Shown here: positions 55,886-60,000 of the stretch, piece by piece
How the letters are laid out: every line of letters starts with the position of its first letter
How positions within the stretch are numbered: the stretch's first letter is position 1
NCBI GenBank assembly: GCA_014529385.2
Contig: CM043944.1
Location: 62,772,248 to 62,832,247, forward strand
DNA: 60,000 nucleotides
DNA from: Adiantum capillus-veneris
Taxonomy: Eukaryota > Streptophyta > Polypodiopsida > Polypodiales > Pteridaceae
Direction of reading: 5' to 3'
Notes under the pieces: model-generated
The model's input: the letters and a program-made list of their open reading frames with translations, nothing else
What the model was told of the DNA's origin: nothing
Databases searched by the model: none
Translations under genes and position numbers: made by a program

Positions 55886-56117
55886 TGTTACGATATGCAT
55901 GTGGTAGTGATGTGTGTGAACACACTAGGACCGCCGGGGCAAAAATGTTTCCCTCTTTAGGAGGGTTTTTTTCCCCGTGCATTGTATATATGCCCATTCA
56001 TTCTAGGGCTATCTAACTTTCCATTGCACACTAAGTAGTACACTCTCTGTTGTGTGACTTGAGCTTCCTTTTTCTTTTCCAAGTTGTGTGCATTTCTTTG
56101 CAACCCTAATTCCAACA
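55886..56117 (+). repeat. 3' LTR of outer copia
   Basis: 232 bases, TGTTACGATATGC ... ATTCCAACA; pairs with 40368-40596. Confidence 0.92.
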
Positions 56118-56454
56118 AGTTTGTACTTCTTGACCTGGTAGCACTTTTGTTAACTCTAGGTAGACCAAGGAAAAGACATTTTTCTTATTACATACGCAGT
56201 TATGATGTGCAATACTACCATGTCTTGCTCATAAGAAAGACACAAGGATAGAAGCAAGTAAGTGTGTGGAGTAGAGACATTGAATCCAATTGTGTTCCTA
56301 TCATTGAAACCAATTCTAGAACCCACTCTATTTTCCAAAAAAGTTTTATTCACATTGATTTATCTTAGTATTCATCTCTTCACACCATGTTAACTTATCT
56401 AATATGTATCATCAAGTTTGGTAGCATTGCTAGATCAAGATAGACCAAAAGTAG

Positions 56455-56495
<41 letters not shown>

Positions 56496-56706
56496 GATAG
56501 TTTCTTACGACTTTAAAACAATATTCTTCTTCTTCTTATTCTTCTCTCTCCCTCTTTCTCTCTCTACACCCACCCCAATAGAAGGAGAGCACTCCTAAGT
56601 TTGTTGAAAAAAGGCTAGCACCTCATGAAAGATAATGTTTATGAGAAGTTCCCAAGCTTGGTTTTAAAGCATGCTTTGCATCATCTTACATATAGACCAA
56701 AAGAAG

Positions 56707-56782
<76 letters not shown>

Positions 56783-56907
56783 CCATCCCAATAGAAGGAG
56801 AGCACTCCTATGTTGTTAAACAAAGGCTAGCACCTCATGAAAGATAATGTTTATGAGAAGCTCCCAAACTTACGGTCTTCAAGAATGCTTTGCAGCATCT
56901 TACATAT
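56118..56907. other. CT-rich spacer with a 250-bp direct duplication
   Basis: No gene. Two direct units of about 250 bases (from 56441 and from 56693) each hold TAGACCAAAA, a CT microsatellite, CAATAGAAGGAGAGCACTCC and GCTAGCACCTCATGAAAG. The CT run of the second unit (about 56707-56780) is longer. The next gypsy LTR begins exactly at the end of unit two. Confidence 0.85.
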
Positions 56908-59405
56908 TGATAGCCGTTTTTCAGCTCTCCGTATTTGCCATAGTGAGTTACCTCACCCTACTCAAATCACCTAAACACTGTGGATATTCTTAAATTTTCA
57001 TTGTACATAGGCGTGTGTGAGTTAGGGGACTTTCCCCATATCTTCTTAAAACCCTCGGCTAGCTAGTCACCGGGCTAGTTGAGCCAAAAAAATAAAAATA
57101 AAAAATAAAAAAATATTATGGCCCATTTATGTGTAAATATTTCATTGTACATAGGGCTTAAATATAGGAAGTTTTTATAATTATTTTGGTATTTATTTAA
57201 ATATTTCTACCTAGGTGTGCGTTATTTGCCTATGTATGCTATGTACATTGACTCACCATTACCACAATTTTCTTACCATTTTGCATACTCTTTATTCCAT
57301 ATAAAAATATCTTCACATAAGCTTCTTTTATTTTTTTGTGAATCCACTCCAAGAAAAAACTTTAAAAATACCTTTCACCATCAGTCATTGCCTTTCACTA
57401 AATTCCTATTTCCTAGAGGTATTTTTTCTTATGTCTTGTAAATAAATATACTTCAATAAAAAGAAATGAGGGTCCCCTCATTTGATTCCTCATATTTTCA
57501 TATATCTCTGTTTTCATTTTATATTTATATATAGCTGACACTATTTTAGATTCCATGAATAGTTTATATTTACTAGCCTATTTTTTCCCATCATATTCCA
57601 TATATTATATTTATGCATAATCCACAACCATGCATATTTTCAAACCCCTAAGAATCAAGAGTAATCACCTCAAAACTTTTGGTGATTTTTGGAGCAACCA
57701 CCTTGAGTAGGATTTTTTGAGTGGACCCCAGTCTGCCCACTTTTCTCACAAGTAGCCCATAGTCTTCTCTCACCTCTTTCCACACTTCTACACACACACA
57801 CAGTCATTCCTCTCAATCTCTCACTTAAACCTGCACCTTCCATGGTTTCTCTCACCTTCTTCACCATTAGCCTCCCCTCTTACTTCCATAGCTCTCATAT
57901 GAGCTCTCCATGTACATACACCATCTCTATGCCTCTCTCTATTACTTCCAAAGTACAATTCCATCTTACCCCTTCTCTATACACATAAAATTCAGCATGT
58001 AAACCATGCTTAACCTCTGCAAATTGAGATATATTATCAATGGAATTTACATCTTCATCGCGATAATCAACCTTGGTGGCAGTGGCGTAAAGAAGAGAAG
58101 ACGAAGAAGAGGATCGATAGTCATTTTGGGAACGTACACAAGTAAGTCCAAGACTTCTTCAAGCTTCACCATCAAAAGAATTTCCTCACTTCATTCAACC
58201 ATGTTACTTCAACCATCCATCCCATTCTACTCATTGTAAATTAATTATTAACTTTGTAGTGATTACTAGCACTAACCACTAACATACTAACACAAAATAG
58301 CCATTGACCTAACCATAAAAGGCACCTCACCTCAAGATATGTGCATAGTAACTCTCTCTCTCTCTCTCTCTCTCTCTCCTTCCTTAAAACTCTACTTTCA
58401 CCTTATCTACCATCAATAATGCTCTCTTTTGAGCCCACATCCATGACTCAAGCAGACAAAGAAGGCTCGCAATGTTTTGATATTCAGAAGAAATCATAAT
58501 CCTGATTTGTTAGCTTGTAAATTAAGATTTTCAATAATCTTAATGAGGGGTCTCCAACCTATAAATAGGCCCCTCTCCTTCTTGTAAAACAACCCCCAAT
58601 ATCTCACATAGCACCCCAACACTCTATGTGTGAGGAGAGACTTAGGCGTAGCAACCACTTTGTGAGCTTCACTTTTGGTGTGAGAGAAGCTTTCAAGCTA
58701 CACATTGCAAGTGAGAGAGCGTGAGTTCAAAATCTTAAAACCACTATTTTATATGTTCCTCCATCATCAATAAATTGAGGTTTGGTGCATCAAAGACGGG
58801 ATTCGATGTTCAAATCTTCGTCCTTCCACTTGTGCAATACGGTTTGGTGAATTCAAGGTGACTTGTGTATTTTGATGTTTCTATCGTTTGAACTTGATTT
58901 AGAAAATATTTTAGTGTGTTTTCATTGACAATCTTGTGTCCATTGTAAGAGGGTATTGTGGTGAGAGGTCTCCCACACCCTAAGACATTGTGTGTGTGTT
59001 GTGGAAATGTTTAGCATTCACTAAGCATTGAGTTAGTTTTGTACAAGCTCTATGATAGCATCATAATGAGTCATCTCCATTTGCAAGTCACAAATAAGGT
59101 ATTACGCAAGATCCATTCCTCTCTCTCTTCCTTTTGCTCTAGCTCTCTCTGGTCCATTTTGTGTGTCTCTTGGTGTGAGGTTGCTTGTGTGTGTTTTGTG
59201 GCACATCTTCTTGGTTGTGAAAAAATCTCTTTTGCATCCCAGTTCGCATACCATAACTAGGTGGTGCCCCTATTTTGTTTGGGTTTGGCTGTGGGTTTGT
59301 TGTTGTGTTTGTGCTTGTGGTTGCCCCAGCCCCAATTGAGCAGCACGGGAGCCTTGAGGGGTGTTTAGAGGTCGCCTCTCTTGTTGCCCGCCCCGAATGG
59401 CCTCA
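56908..59405 (+). repeat. 5' LTR of second A-type element
   Basis: Starts TGATAGCCG, ends GGCCTCA. TATAAATAG at 58560-58568. Its CT microsatellite (about 58352-58379) lies at a different place from that in element A, so microsatellite birth is independent. Confidence 0.88.
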
Positions 59406-59477
59406 ATTTCGGTGCCCCCACTGAGGACGGATTGTGTATCTTTTTGTGTAGGTTCAACCTTTAGCAAAGCAGTTTGC

Positions 59478-59690
59478 ATGAATCATGAGAATTTGTATGA
59501 TCCTCTCATTCCCATTGCAAGGCAAAAGGTACAAATAATTGTTAGTACTAAGTTGCAATTTCAAAGTGTAATTCGTAGAATTTTAGGTCCTCTTAGATTG
59601 GCCGAGGTTAACGCTTCAGTAAATCCTTTTATTTTGCCTCTCATTAGGTACGACCTTAGTTTGGATGTCTTAATTTTTGTTTTGTTTTAA
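59478..59690 (+). CDS. Leader ORF 1 of second A-type element
   Basis: Frame open to TAA 59690; the homologous ATG is at about 59478 (MNHENLYDPLIPIARQKV). Same module as 6645-6875 but stops six residues earlier. Core residues kept. Confidence 0.4.
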   Translation: MNHENLYDPLIPIARQKVQIIVSTKLQFQSVIRRILGPLRLAEVNASVNPFILPLIRYDLSLDVLIFVLF

Positions 59691-59711
59691 GCAATAGGTC
59701 ATGCATAGACA

Positions 59712-59930
59712 ATGGATAATGGCCCAGGAATAGAGGTTTTTCCCTTCCATTTCACTCCACACATTAGAATAAACATTACAATTAGTAGAAAAATCCATTT
59801 TCAACAACGTATGGTGTTCATGTTTGGTGTCCAAGGAGTAGGAGAAATTCTCGCGTCACCAAACCCTGTCATCCTACCTCTTATTGATTATCATAGGTCA
59901 TTTGATGTGAATATATTTATTTTGTTGTAG
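59712..59930 (+). CDS. Leader ORF 2 of second A-type element
   Basis: 72 codons, same length as 6879-7097, same start and stop. The few residue changes are mostly conservative (for example V to I). It shows the second module copy (GEILASPNPVILPLIDYH). Function unknown. Confidence 0.4.
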   Translation: MDNGPGIEVFPFHFTPHIRINITISRKIHFQQRMVFMFGVQGVGEILASPNPVILPLIDYHRSFDVNIFILL

Positions 59931-60000
59931 AATAGATTGCAATTTAGAAAATATTATTGTGTAAATATTTTTAAGAAAGAAAAACAAATACGTATTGTCA

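Larger units (their letters stand above)
40368..56117 (+). mobile_element. Outer Ty1/copia element
   Basis: LTRs 40368-40596 and 55886-56117 flank one copia element that was split by a complete sister copia at 43537-54105. Its 5' half has gag, protease and integrase (integrase before RT is the copia order). Its 3' half, RT and RNase H, resumes at 54106. Five-base flanks AATTT (40363-40367) and AGTTT (56118-56122) are a probable target-site duplication with one change. Several stops make it inactive. Confidence 0.88.
56908..60000 (+). mobile_element. Second A-type gypsy element, 5' end only
   Basis: LTR (56908-59405), the same candidate primer-binding site (about 59410-59425) and the same two small leader ORFs as element A. 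It is cut by the window end before gag. The LTR is clearly diverged from those of element A, so it is a separate older family member. Confidence 0.88.

Noticed and set aside
1-60000. Host protein, tRNA or rRNA genes
   Set aside because: All long frames are explained by mobile elements, and I found no tRNA-like cloverleaf or rRNA sequence by eye; a tRNAscan and protein search would settle this.

Overview
This window is eukaryotic, almost certainly nuclear DNA of a land plant with a large, repeat-filled genome. The evidence is plant-type Ty3/gypsy and Ty1/copia LTR retrotransposons inserted into one another, spliced transposon genes with GT-AG introns, TATA boxes, long CT/GA microsatellites and no compact gene operons. 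I see no ordinary host gene, tRNA or rRNA gene. The species cannot be named from the sequence.

Layout. (1) Positions 1-38523 are one very large Ty3/gypsy element, here 'B', whose 5' end lies outside the window. Its gag is split by a complete second gypsy element, 'A' (3941-15080, two 2.6-kb LTRs, dual RNase H as in the Tat lineage). Its gag/protease junction is split by a 9.3-kb DNA transposon, 'C1' (16062-25395). B then continues with protease, RT, RNase H and integrase, a second retropepsin-like segment, a 24-bp palindrome repeated several times, a third coding region of about 1,149 codons, and a 3' LTR. (2) 38524-40367 is non-coding with microsatellites. (3) 40368-56117 is a copia element that received a complete sister copia at 43537-54105. 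The sister in turn received a second, shorter DNA transposon, 'C2' (44242-49676), with the same terminal inverted repeats as C1. (4) 56118-56907 is a CT-rich duplicated spacer. (5) 56908-60000 is the 5' LTR and leader of a further A-type gypsy element, cut by the window end.

The most interesting object is DNA transposon C1. It carries two unrecognised multi-exon genes on the plus strand. Convergent to them on the minus strand are a four-exon, probable DDE-type transposase gene with GGD and C-x2-C motifs, and an intact intronless gene for a histone H3-like protein. That protein starts with the exact H3 tail MARTKQTAR, has an acidic/basic insertion of roughly 180 residues, and ends in a complete H3 histone fold. 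The convergent ends of the two gene sets are separated by GC-rich inverted repeats. C2 keeps the same inverted-repeat core motif as a tandem hairpin array and, next to it on the same strand, a decayed H3-like remnant. This suggests that a histone-like gene plus hairpin spacer is a stable part of a transposon family that I do not recognise.

Most retroelement reading frames are decayed: in-frame stops, small indels and lost catalytic residues. The insertion order can be read from the nesting: B before A and C1, outer copia before inner copia before C2.
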